NCBI GenBank assembly: GCA_029940175.1
Contig: JAOZRM010000192.1
Coordinates: 1-5,573 of the forward strand
Direction: 5' to 3'
Source: Candidatus Sabulitectum sp.
GTDB taxonomy: Bacteria; Fermentibacterota; Fermentibacteria; Fermentibacterales; JCC-6
Length of the DNA: 5,573 nt
The position numbers and the translations under genes are program-made. This document shows positions 1 through 5,409 of this stretch, piece by piece; the stretch's first letter is position 1, and every line of letters begins with the position of its first letter. Below the pieces are notes generated by a model, which saw nothing but the letters and a program-made list of their open reading frames with translations, did not search any database and was not told where the DNA came from.

Positions 1-213
1 TTCGGTGGCTCCGTACTGAAGGGCTTTACCTGCTTCCTCGTCAATAACTTTCAATGCCGCTTCCTTGACATAATTCACAGGAAATGTTTCAGGAGCAGGA
101 AGACCACCTGCAAAGGAAATAATTTCAGGGTTGTGAGTAAGTTTAAGAAGCTCTCGGATAACAGAGCGCTGCATGCCATTAGCACGGTCACTGAAGTAAG
201 AGTTTCGGTCCAT
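1..213 (-). CDS. PLP-dependent aminotransferase, class I/II fold (N-terminal part)
   Basis: Only the first 71 codons are present; the gene continues past the left edge. The ATG at 213 is preceded by a purine-rich ribosome site (AAAGGGGGG, about 221-229), so this start is well supported. The N-terminus contains ISFAGGLPAPETFP (residues 32-45) and ALQYGATE at the edge. This pairing is typical of the aminotransferase group that includes 2-aminoadipate/kynurenine aminotransferase II (LysN-like) and the catalytic half of MocR regulators. These enzymes use pyridoxal phosphate to move an amino group between an amino acid and a 2-oxoacid in the cytoplasm. There is no N-terminal winged-helix domain, so this is the stand-alone enzyme rather than a MocR regulator. 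The catalytic lysine lies outside the window, so the substrate cannot be assigned. It is transcribed divergently from the large operon. Confidence 0.85.
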   Translation of the reverse strand, partial: MDRNSYFSDRANGMQRSVIRELLKLTHNPEIISFAGGLPAPETFPVNYVKEAALKVIDEEAGKALQYGATE

Positions 214-272
214 TCAGGACCCCCCTTTCTGATTGCATATAGTTGAAACAAAGTCCACAGACTCACCAATGA

Positions 273-308
273 ACAACCATACTATCGGTTGTGATGTCTA
301 TCGGTGTC
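273..308. promoter_or_regulatory. Possible operator: overlapping inverted and direct repeats in the divergent intergenic region
   Basis: ACAACC (273-278) and GGTTGT (287-292) form a perfect 6-bp inverted repeat with an 8-base spacer. CTATCGGT occurs at 282-289 and again at 298-305, 16 bases apart, roughly one and a half helical turns. The second copy runs into the candidate -35 region of the plus-strand promoter. Such an arrangement could bind a regulator of one or both divergent genes. No known operator is recognised and repeats this short can arise by chance. Confidence 0.25.
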
Positions 309-332
309 AACACTGTAGAAAGAGGCTATATT
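304..332 (+). promoter_or_regulatory. Candidate sigma-70-type promoter for the six-gene operon
   Basis: GTGTCA (304-309, four of six matches to TTGACA) and TATATT (327-332, five of six matches to TATAAT) are separated by exactly 17 bases. Transcription would begin near 339, giving an untranslated leader of about 35 bases before the ATG at 375. This is the best match in the intergenic region and sits where the operon promoter is expected. No comparably good promoter was found for the divergent aminotransferase gene. Confidence 0.4.
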
Positions 333-374
333 CCAGACTTGGAACCCGGAATCTTAAACCAAGGAGAAAAAAAC

Positions 375-845
375 ATGAAAAAACTGATTTACACTATTCC
401 TGTTCTGCTTCTGATCTTTGCATGTGGCGAGGGTGAACCTGCAGATGATACAGTGGAAGATGTGGTAGAGGACGTAGCAGTAGTAGATACACTGGAGGAA
501 GTTCCTGTGGAAGACGGACCTTTAACAGCAGTTACAGCAAGACATATTCTTATCTGTTATGATGGATGCGCAGTTGCCGGACCTTTCGACCGAACCCAGG
601 AAGAAGCCCTTCAACTTATTGAGGGTCTCAAAGGAAGAATTATTGCGGGAGATCTTCAGTTTTCACAGGCAGCCATTGAGTTCTCCGACTGCCCCTCTGG
701 TCAAGAAGGCGGCGACCTGGGAGAATTTTCACGAGGCATAATGACAAGATCTTTTGAGGATGCCGCATTCGCTCTCCCTGTGGACGGAATGTCTGGTGTT
801 GTTGAAACTGAGTTCGGTTATCACCTCATTTACAGAGATCGTTAA
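375..845 (+). CDS. Parvulin-type peptidyl-prolyl cis-trans isomerase, lipoprotein
   Basis: This 156-residue protein has three parts. Residues 1-17 are a lipoprotein signal peptide (MKKL, a hydrophobic stretch, then a lipobox ending IFAC with lipidated Cys17). Residues about 18-50 are a very acidic linker rich in Glu, Asp and Val. Residues about 53-156 are a parvulin (rotamase) domain, with ARHIL at 55-59, SDCPSG at 104-109, GGDLGEF at 112-118, FEDAAFAL at 127-134 and FGYHLI at 147-152. Parvulins isomerise Xaa-Pro bonds; a lipid-anchored one would help proteins fold outside the inner membrane. It lacks the chaperone domains of SurA or PrsA, so it is a minimal single-domain form. The start at 375 is chosen because AAGGAG (361-366) lies 8 bases upstream and the signal peptide begins there; an in-frame GTG at 291 would bury the signal peptide. 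Cys61, Cys65 and Cys106 are unusual extra cysteines near the domain core. It is the first gene of the likely operon. Confidence 0.9.
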   Translation: MKKLIYTIPVLLLIFACGEGEPADDTVEDVVEDVAVVDTLEEVPVEDGPLTAVTARHILICYDGCAVAGPFDRTQEEALQLIEGLKGRIIAGDLQFSQAAIEFSDCPSGQEGGDLGEFSRGIMTRSFEDAAFALPVDGMSGVVETEFGYHLIYRDR

Positions 846-850
846 GGTAT

Positions 851-1834
851 TTGAGTATTCCTGAATACAGAGTCGAGGACGATGATTCCGGTATCAGACT
901 GGATAGTTTCCTCGCTCTGCAGGAATTCCTGGGGCTGAGCAGAAGTTACATAAGTACATTGATCAGGAATGGTCATGTGAAGGTTGACGGCATAACAACT
1001 GTTAAGCCGTCAACCCATTTACGCAGTAGTCAGATCGTCATTGTTAACGTTCCCGATCCTGAACCAATTGATCTCACACCAGAGAATATTCCAATCGACA
1101 TTGTTTATGAGGATGCCCATCTTATTGTGGTGGACAAGCATGCCGGACTTGTAGTTCATCCCACACCAAGCACTCGGGACGGAACTCTTGTTAATGCGTT
1201 GTTGCACCACTGCCGGGATACCTTGTCCGGAATTTCCGGTGACTTAAGACCGGGGATTGTTCACCGACTGGACAAGGACACAACCGGCCTGATGATGGTA
1301 GCAAAAGATGACGAAACACACAGACATCTCTCTGCGCAGCTTGCAGCAAGAACTGTGAAGCGAAGGTATGTTGCTTTGTGCTGGGGTTTCCCATCACCAT
1401 CTCAGGGAAGAATTGATGGACCAATTGGAAGAGATCCCTACAACAGACAGAAAATGACTGTAATTGAAAGTGGCAGAAGAGCTGCTACAAACTATAAGAC
1501 ATTAAAGAAATACTCTATCGCCAGTCTTATCGAGTGTCGCCTTGAAACAGGTAGAACCCATCAGATCAGAGTGCACATGTCTGTAATGAAAAAATGCCCG
1601 ATCATTTCAGACTCCAAGTATGGAGGCATGTCCCCTAAAGGGATTCCTTCCACTGTTGAGAACAGGGAACTTGTATCTGATGCCATCAGGCTTGCAGGGC
1701 ACCAGATGCTTCACGCAGAGACATTGGGATTTACCCATCCTATAACATGTGAAGAGCTTGAGTTTCATTCTGCACCTCCTATTGAGTTCCGTCTGGTCCA
1801 GAAGAAACTGGACTCTGTTCTCCAGGACAAATAG
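851..1834 (+). CDS. rluD: RluD/RluA-family 23S rRNA pseudouridine synthase
   Basis: This 327-residue protein has an N-terminal S4 RNA-binding domain (about residues 15-65, with RLDSFL and the loop around VKVDG) followed by a pseudouridine synthase catalytic domain. The catalytic motif HRLDKDTTGLM starts at residue 138, placing the nucleophilic Asp at 141. LETGRTHQIRVHM (231-243) and DSKYGG (254-259) are the other family signatures. The enzyme converts specific uridines of 23S rRNA to pseudouridine during large-subunit assembly. S4 domain plus length favours RluD, which modifies the helix 69 stem-loop, but RluC-like or other RluA-family specificity cannot be excluded. The start is TTG: no ATG or GTG lies between the last in-frame stop (809-811) and the S4 domain, and this TTG gives the expected N-terminus. 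The Shine-Dalgarno-like AAGG (844-847) is only 3 bases from it, which suggests weak initiation or translational coupling to the parvulin gene ending 5 bases upstream. Confidence 0.93.
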   Translation: MSIPEYRVEDDDSGIRLDSFLALQEFLGLSRSYISTLIRNGHVKVDGITTVKPSTHLRSSQIVIVNVPDPEPIDLTPENIPIDIVYEDAHLIVVDKHAGLVVHPTPSTRDGTLVNALLHHCRDTLSGISGDLRPGIVHRLDKDTTGLMMVAKDDETHRHLSAQLAARTVKRRYVALCWGFPSPSQGRIDGPIGRDPYNRQKMTVIESGRRAATNYKTLKKYSIASLIECRLETGRTHQIRVHMSVMKKCPIISDSKYGGMSPKGIPSTVENRELVSDAIRLAGHQMLHAETLGFTHPITCEELEFHSAPPIEFRLVQKKLDSVLQDK

Positions 1835-1836
1835 GA

Positions 1837-2409
1837 ATGTCAGGTAAGTTCATGATGTTTGCGGCTATGTTGACTGTTCCCATTTCAGCAATGATATGTC
1901 CTGGCAGTTTTCTTCTATTTTTCATTCTGTTTCCACTATCAGCGATCCTCAGCGCAAACTGGATGTATTGCAAGTCCCTGTTTTTTTTGCTGGTAACACC
2001 TGCAATCTTTCTTGTGTGGGCTTTCCTCTCTGGAAACGAACAGTCTTTTTTGCGATCATTACGATGGATCTGTGCACTGACATCCGGTACATATTTTGCC
2101 TCAGAACTGGGAACCTCCGGTATGGCAGCTGTTCTTATGGCAATGAAAGGATTTCCTTTTACCGGAAAGCTTGCAGAGTTAATGCTGATGGCAGGGGGGA
2201 CTGCATCAAATGCCAGGCAATGCTGGGTTGAGAATGCAGAAATGTCACTTTTTTCAAGAGTTCTTCAGAGCGTCAGTGATTCTGTTGCAAACGCCAGACC
2301 TGCTCCGGTTGAGCTTCGGCCTTCCGGTGCCTTTCCAGTTTCGGTAGCTGTTGTTTCCTGGCTTTTTCTGCTTGTTTCCCTGTCAGGAATAGCTGATAGA
2401 GTAGTATGA
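1837..2409 (+). CDS. Small integral membrane protein of unknown function
   Basis: The 190-residue product is not recognised with confidence. Hydrophobic segments that could span the membrane lie at about residues 5-38 (probably two helices), 46-64, and 167-184 at the C-terminus, with a moderately hydrophobic stretch at about 80-120. The region 122-160 is polar and carries two Asn-Ala-Arg motifs (residues 125-127 and 152-154). A distant relative of EcfT, the transmembrane coupling subunit of energy-coupling-factor vitamin transporters, is possible: EcfT has two Ala-Arg motifs in its coupling helices, and ecfT sits directly upstream of truA in many Firmicutes, as this gene does here. Against this, the motifs are only 27 residues apart, the protein is short, and no EcfA ATPase genes are nearby. 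The ATG at 1837 follows the rluD stop by 2 bases, with AGGA (1824-1827) 9 bases upstream. The stop overlaps the truA start (ATGA). Confidence 0.75.
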   Translation: MSGKFMMFAAMLTVPISAMICPGSFLLFFILFPLSAILSANWMYCKSLFFLLVTPAIFLVWAFLSGNEQSFLRSLRWICALTSGTYFASELGTSGMAAVLMAMKGFPFTGKLAELMLMAGGTASNARQCWVENAEMSLFSRVLQSVSDSVANARPAPVELRPSGAFPVSVAVVSWLFLLVSLSGIADRVV

Positions 2410-3146
2410 GAATACTTACACGGCTTGAGTTTGATGGTACAGCATACTCAGGCTGGCAGATACAGCCAAGAGATATTACTGTGCAGGGTGAGTTGGAAAA
2501 AGCTCTTAAGAAGATGTGTGGAAGACACATTGCAGTTACAGGCGCTGGCAGAACAGATGCCGGAGTCCATGCAATTGATATGCCGGTTCATTTTGATATC
2601 AAACCAGGTGAGTTCGATAGAATTAATAAAGGGTTGAATACATTGCTTCCAAGGGATATCTCGTGTCTTTCCGTGGCAAGGGTTGATGATGAGTTTCATG
2701 CCAGATTCCATGCTGTATCACGAAGTTACAAGTATCGTATTGGAACAGGTCGTCACCCTCTTTCAAGCAGATACGAGTATCAACCGGGACACTGCAATCT
2801 TGATACTGGTGCTATGAGAAAAGCCGCTGAGTTGTCACTTGGGCACTCAAACTGGCGAGGTTTTGCCCGTGAAGGTGGCGGTAACTCAACCTGGGATATG
2901 GATGTATCTGCTGCTTCTGTAGCGGAAAATAACAGGGGCTGGACACTGACCATTACTGCTAACAGGTTCCTGAGAGGTGTGGTGAGGATCTGGTCGGGTA
3001 CGCTTTACCGAATTGGAACAGGAAGAGTCTCCCCGGAGACAGTTGTGAGAATTCTGGAGACTGCAGATAAGAGACTTGCCGGACCGTCGTTACCAGCTTG
3101 TGGACTGACTCTTACGGAGGTGAGATATCCCCATGAAATTTGCTAG
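2406..3146 (+). CDS. truA: tRNA pseudouridine(38-40) synthase TruA
   Basis: This 246-residue protein is the usual length for TruA, which makes pseudouridine at positions 38-40 of the tRNA anticodon arm. The N-terminus LEFDGTAYSGWQIQP (7-21) and the catalytic motif GAGRTDAGVHA (46-56, nucleophile Asp51) are diagnostic. FHARFHAVSRSYKYRI (97-112) matches the second conserved block, and FLRGVVRIWSGTLYRIG (about 188-204) corresponds to the FLxHMVRN region of the family. The start ATG at 2406 overlaps the stop of the membrane-protein gene by four bases (ATGA), implying coupled translation. The end overlaps the next gene by 14 bases. It functions as a homodimer in the cytoplasm and needs no cofactor. 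All expected key residues are present. Confidence 0.95.
   Translation: MRILTRLEFDGTAYSGWQIQPRDITVQGELEKALKKMCGRHIAVTGAGRTDAGVHAIDMPVHFDIKPGEFDRINKGLNTLLPRDISCLSVARVDDEFHARFHAVSRSYKYRIGTGRHPLSSRYEYQPGHCNLDTGAMRKAAELSLGHSNWRGFAREGGGNSTWDMDVSAASVAENNRGWTLTITANRFLRGVVRIWSGTLYRIGTGRVSPETVVRILETADKRLAGPSLPACGLTLTEVRYPHEIC
3117..3124 (+). promoter_or_regulatory. Strong ribosome binding site inside the end of truA
   Basis: GGAGGTGA, a close match to the full anti-16S consensus, lies 8 bases before the ATG at 3133 and within the truA coding sequence. It decides the start of the downstream gene and suggests it is translated independently and efficiently although it overlaps truA by 14 bases. It is the best ribosome site among the genes here. 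Confidence 0.75.
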
Positions 3147-4059
3147 AGAAGAACTGAAGTTGAAAAATCTTTCCGGAAGAACATCAAAAGTTACCAGTGA
3201 TCTCCTGGCAGGCGAGTGGCAGGCCGATACTCCGGTAACCGAGTTTGTCCAGTCACTGCCCGACATTCTGGCTGTACAGGAAATGAAAAAACTGGCTAGA
3301 GCTATTTTGCAGGCAAAAGAATCCGGTAGCACCAGATTATTGATGTATGGCGGGCACGTGATCAAATGCGGTCTTGGTCCTCTTATTGTGCGCTGGCTGA
3401 AAGAGGGCGTGTTCACTGCGCTTGCTACCAATGGTGCCGGATCGATCCATGATCTGGAGATGGCCCTGTACGGAGCCACTTCTGAAGATGTTCAGGCTGG
3501 TATAAAAGATGGTTCGTTTGGTATGTGGGAGGAAACCGCTGCCCATTACGGCAAGGCACTGAATCGTCAGCAGGGTATTGGCCGTGGTATTGGCCTTGAA
3601 ATCCTGGAGAACGGTGGGAACACCGGGATAAGTCCTATGGCCGCCGCTGTTGAGAATAATATTACAGTTACTGTTCACCCCAGTCTCGGGACTGATATTG
3701 TTCATCCAGTGCATCATGTGGACTGGTCAAGTCTGGGTAGAGAGGCTGAAAGAGACTTTATATCTTTTGGAGAAGCTGTTGGCGGTCTCGCCGGTGGAGT
3801 TGTTCTAAATGCGGGCAGTGCCGTGGTTATGCCGGAGGTTTTTCTGAAGGCTCTTTCCTCGGCCAGGAATCTGGGTTTTCCTGTGGAGAATATTACAACG
3901 GCGGATTTCGATATGATCAGGCAGTACAGACCTACAAGCAATGTGGTAAAACGCCCGGTAAATGCCCTCGGAGGTCAATCATTGCAGATTACCGGTCACC
4001 ATGAGCTCATGATGCCCATGCTTGATTTGTTCATCAAGGCAGAGGAGGAGCAGAGATGA
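3133..4059 (+). CDS. Deoxyhypusine synthase-like protein of unknown function
   Basis: This 308-residue soluble protein appears to belong to a conserved but uncharacterised family with a resemblance to deoxyhypusine/homospermidine synthases, which are NAD-dependent Rossmann-fold enzymes. Visible conserved-looking blocks are MYGGHVIKCGLGP (71-83), ATNGAGSIHDLEMAL (98-112), GATSEDV (114-120), HPSLGTDIVHPVHH (182-195), GGVVLNAGSAVVMPEVFLKAL (about 221-241), DFDMIRQYRP (258-267) and ITGHHELMMPML (286-297). The Gly- and His-rich patches suggest a nucleotide- or metal-binding active site. The glycine-rich lysine motif that forms the enzyme-substrate imine in true deoxyhypusine synthases is not evident, and bacteria lack eIF5A, so that activity should not be assumed. 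No signal peptide or membrane helix is seen. The start has a strong ribosome site at 3117-3124. The stop overlaps the start of the SPOR lipoprotein gene (ATGA). Family resemblance is from memory of motifs, so the functional assignment is tentative. Confidence 0.8.
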   Translation: MKFAREELKLKNLSGRTSKVTSDLLAGEWQADTPVTEFVQSLPDILAVQEMKKLARAILQAKESGSTRLLMYGGHVIKCGLGPLIVRWLKEGVFTALATNGAGSIHDLEMALYGATSEDVQAGIKDGSFGMWEETAAHYGKALNRQQGIGRGIGLEILENGGNTGISPMAAAVENNITVTVHPSLGTDIVHPVHHVDWSSLGREAERDFISFGEAVGGLAGGVVLNAGSAVVMPEVFLKALSSARNLGFPVENITTADFDMIRQYRPTSNVVKRPVNALGGQSLQITGHHELMMPMLDLFIKAEEEQR

Positions 4060-4508
4060 AATACCTTCTTGCATTATTAGTTTTATCGTTGTTCATGGGA
4101 TGTGGAACTTCTACATCATCAGAAAATGGTGAAGAAGAAATTCTGGATCCATATGCTGACCCTCCCGGTTACTCGGGAGATCCATTTGCCGGTTTCGGCC
4201 CAGTTGCGACAATCAGGTTTCCTGCACAGGGGGAAGCGGTGATTGAAGTTGAAGAGGTTTCTGCAGCGAATGGGGCATGGACTGTTCAAGTGGCTGCTTG
4301 CGGTTCACTGGACGCAGCACTTACCCTCAGGGACACAATTACCGCACAAACTGGTGAGCAGGTATTCGTAGATCACATTGGCAGTTACTACAAAGTCAGG
4401 GTTGGTTCATTTGCAACTTCTTCGGACAGTGATGGATTGAGAGTGCAACTCAGATCGGGTGGTTATCCTGATGCGTGGAGTGTACAGAGGGATGTCATGC
4501 TCCCATAG
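4056..4508 (+). CDS. SPOR-domain lipoprotein
   Basis: The 150-residue protein starts with a lipoprotein signal peptide (hydrophobic residues 3-14, lipobox FMGC, lipidated Cys16). Next comes a linker of about 55 residues that is acidic at first and then rich in Gly and Pro. The C-terminus is a SPOR domain (about 73-146): WTVQVAACGS opens it, followed by a Leu-rich helix and YYKVRVGSFAT (111-121). SPOR domains bind denuded glycan strands of peptidoglycan, often at division sites, and are common in lipoproteins such as RlpA and in FtsN or DedD. No lytic or RlpA barrel domain is present, so this is a short tether or reader protein. The ATG overlaps the previous stop by four bases, and the purine run AGGAGGAG (4043-4050) ends 5 bases before it. 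It is the last gene of the operon and its end overlaps the convergent gene by 14 bases. Confidence 0.9.
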   Translation: MKYLLALLVLSLFMGCGTSTSSENGEEEILDPYADPPGYSGDPFAGFGPVATIRFPAQGEAVIEVEEVSAANGAWTVQVAACGSLDAALTLRDTITAQTGEQVFVDHIGSYYKVRVGSFATSSDSDGLRVQLRSGGYPDAWSVQRDVMLP

Positions 4509-5109
4509 CCTTTCTGATCTTCGCTTCAGTTTTTGATTCCGGTGCCAGATGTTTGAGAAGAAGATTCACATTTTCTCTTACCTGTTTCGAAACAGGATTT
4601 TTTTGAGCAGCAGCAGTTTTGTACCATGATTCTGCTGATACGTATCGACCTTTTATCAGGTTTGCTTCAGCAATGATTGCAGCAAAACGTTCCTCCTGCA
4701 TTTGATCTTCTTCAAGTATCAGCTTTCTGCAATAGTCAGCAGTGTCATCAGCTTTTTCATAAGCTTCTTCACTTCTTCCTCTGATTAAAAGCAGAGTGGC
4801 GGTATTTATTCCTGCTTCAGGAATGCCAGTAAGAAGGTGGCATCTGGAGAAGAGATGGATGGCTTCCACCAGCAATACAGTGTCTTCACAGTCAGACTTG
4901 ATCCACATTCTCTTCCTCAAGTTCGCCTTGGATAGCAGAAGTTTCTTGTCCCAGGGTTTGGCTACAATAAGTTTCTCAATAATGTCTTCAGCATTTTTCC
5001 ACTCACCGATATCGATGAATCTGGAGATTCTTTCAAGAAGCCTGTTTACTGCTTCACTTTTAATATTCAACCCCTTTTGCAATCCCGGCGAAAGCACAAA
5101 AACGTACAA
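4495..5109 (-). CDS. TPR-like helical protein resembling the TRAFs-binding (DUF4071) family
   Basis: The product (up to 204 residues) is predominantly helical and cytoplasmic. Residues about 97-190 resemble the bacterial TRAFs-binding/DUF4071 family: GIPEAGINTATLLLIRG (95-111) corresponds to the characteristic YxGINAATLLLLLG block. A helix ending in CRKLIL follows, then FAAIIAEANLIKGRYVSAE (142-160), equivalent to the WxxATxxEAxLLLG repeat, and a final YKTAAAQ helix. Residues 20-60 also look like a TPR-type helical pair (IGEWKNAEDIIEKLI). Family members are often parts of larger proteins, so this is a short form; its partner is unknown. The start is uncertain. TTG at 5109 is the longest option but has no ribosome site, and GTG at 5097 or TTG at 5082 or 5070 are alternatives. 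The only purine-rich tract, AAAAGGGG (5071-5078), lies 6 bases before an ATT codon at 5064. An ATG at 5122 in another frame would join only through a one-base shift in the GGGG run. Confidence 0.75.
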   Translation of the reverse strand: MYVFVLSPGLQKGLNIKSEAVNRLLERISRFIDIGEWKNAEDIIEKLIVAKPWDKKLLLSKANLRKRMWIKSDCEDTVLLVEAIHLFSRCHLLTGIPEAGINTATLLLIRGRSEEAYEKADDTADYCRKLILEEDQMQEERFAAIIAEANLIKGRYVSAESWYKTAAAQKNPVSKQVRENVNLLLKHLAPESKTEAKIRKAMGA

Positions 5110-5220
5110 TACAGATAGTCATAAATAATGATTTCACAGTGTAAATACAAGGGTCAATCTATTAAGAATATTGCATATAAACATGAAATATCACTCATAT
5201 CTACTTTTATGCAAATGTGC

Positions 5221-5259
5221 TTGTTTGGCCTTGACACTAATGATATTATTGAGCATATA
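5221..5259 (+). promoter_or_regulatory. Promoter region for tRNA-Gly
   Basis: A perfect TTGACA (5231-5236) is followed after 17 bases by CATATA (5254-5259), or TATACG at 19 bases, and then a GC-rich stretch (5260-5269, CGGCGCACGC). This resembles the GC-rich discriminator of stringently controlled stable-RNA promoters. An overlapping alternative is TTGTTT (5221-5226), 17 bases, TATTAT (5244-5249). AT-rich DNA upstream (about 5161-5220) could act as an UP element. Either start leaves a short 5' leader before the tRNA at 5278. Confidence 0.55.
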
Positions 5260-5277
5260 CGGCGCACGCAAAACGGA

Positions 5278-5353
5278 GCGGGAATAGCTCAGTTGGTAGA
5301 GCCCTACCTTGCCAAGGTAGCTGTCGCGAGTTCGAATCTCGTTTCCCGCTCCA
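5278..5353 (+). tRNA. tRNA-Gly, anticodon GCC, with encoded CCA
   Basis: A complete 76-base cloverleaf is visible. The acceptor stem is GCGGGAA (5278-5284) pairing with TTCCCGC (5343-5349). The D stem is GCTC/GAGC with loop AGTTGGTA. The anticodon stem is CTACC/GGTAG with loop TTGCCAA (5309-5315) and anticodon GCC at 5311-5313. The variable loop is 5 bases. The T stem is GCGAG/CTCGT with loop TTCGAAT. The discriminator base is T5350, followed by genomically encoded CCA (5351-5353). GCC reads GGC and GGU glycine codons. All canonical invariant bases of the T loop are present, so the gene should be functional. Confidence 0.97.
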
Positions 5354-5383
5354 ATTTTTTTCTGTGAAAAAAATTGGAGCGGG
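5345..5383 (+). repeat. Perfect 17-bp inverted repeat beginning inside the tRNA acceptor arm
   Basis: CCCGCTCCAATTTTTTT (5345-5361) and AAAAAAATTGGAGCGGG (5367-5383) are exact reverse complements with a 5-base loop (CTGTG). The left arm includes the tRNA 3' acceptor strand, discriminator and CCA, so the downstream arm carries an inverted copy of the mature tRNA 3' end. No T run follows the right arm, so it is not a simple rho-independent terminator. In RNA it would compete with acceptor-stem pairing. Confidence 0.9.
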
Positions 5384-5409
5384 GTAAGTGCTGCCGCTCT
5401 TAATCCCGC
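5379..5409 (+). repeat. Stem-loop element, copy 1
   Basis: GCGGGGTAAG (5379-5388) pairs with the segment 5399-5409 (CTTAATCCCGC), leaving A5402 bulged and one G-T wobble. Inside, GC (5390-5391) pairs with GC (5396-5397) around the tetraloop TGCC. Its left arm overlaps the right arm of the tRNA-proximal hairpin, and its right arm shares two bases with the terminator hairpin that follows. Confidence 0.65.

Noticed and set aside
291..374. N-terminal extension of the parvulin gene starting at GTG 291
   Set aside because: It would place 28 residues before the lipoprotein signal peptide, has no good ribosome site, and lies over the predicted promoter; the ATG at 375 has AAGGAG at the right distance.
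3090..3941. Minus-strand open frames of 75 to 129 codons opposite the deoxyhypusine synthase-like gene
   Set aside because: They lack ribosome sites and recognisable motifs and lie entirely opposite a well-supported coding sequence.
232..5179. Shared 10-mer ATTGCATATA at 232-241 and 5170-5179
   Set aside because: Shared 10-mers are expected several times by chance in a window of this size, especially in AT-rich intergenic DNA.
5171..5214. Imperfect inverted repeat TTGCATATAA / TTTTATGCAA upstream of the tRNA promoter
   Set aside because: The arms are AT-rich, 24 bases apart and not perfect; it could be an upstream binding site but is not convincing alone.
5128..5367. Plus-strand open frame of 79 codons ending just after the tRNA
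   Set aside because: It covers the promoter and the whole tRNA gene; the GIAQLVEPYLAKVAVASSNLVS part is a translated tRNA, not a protein.
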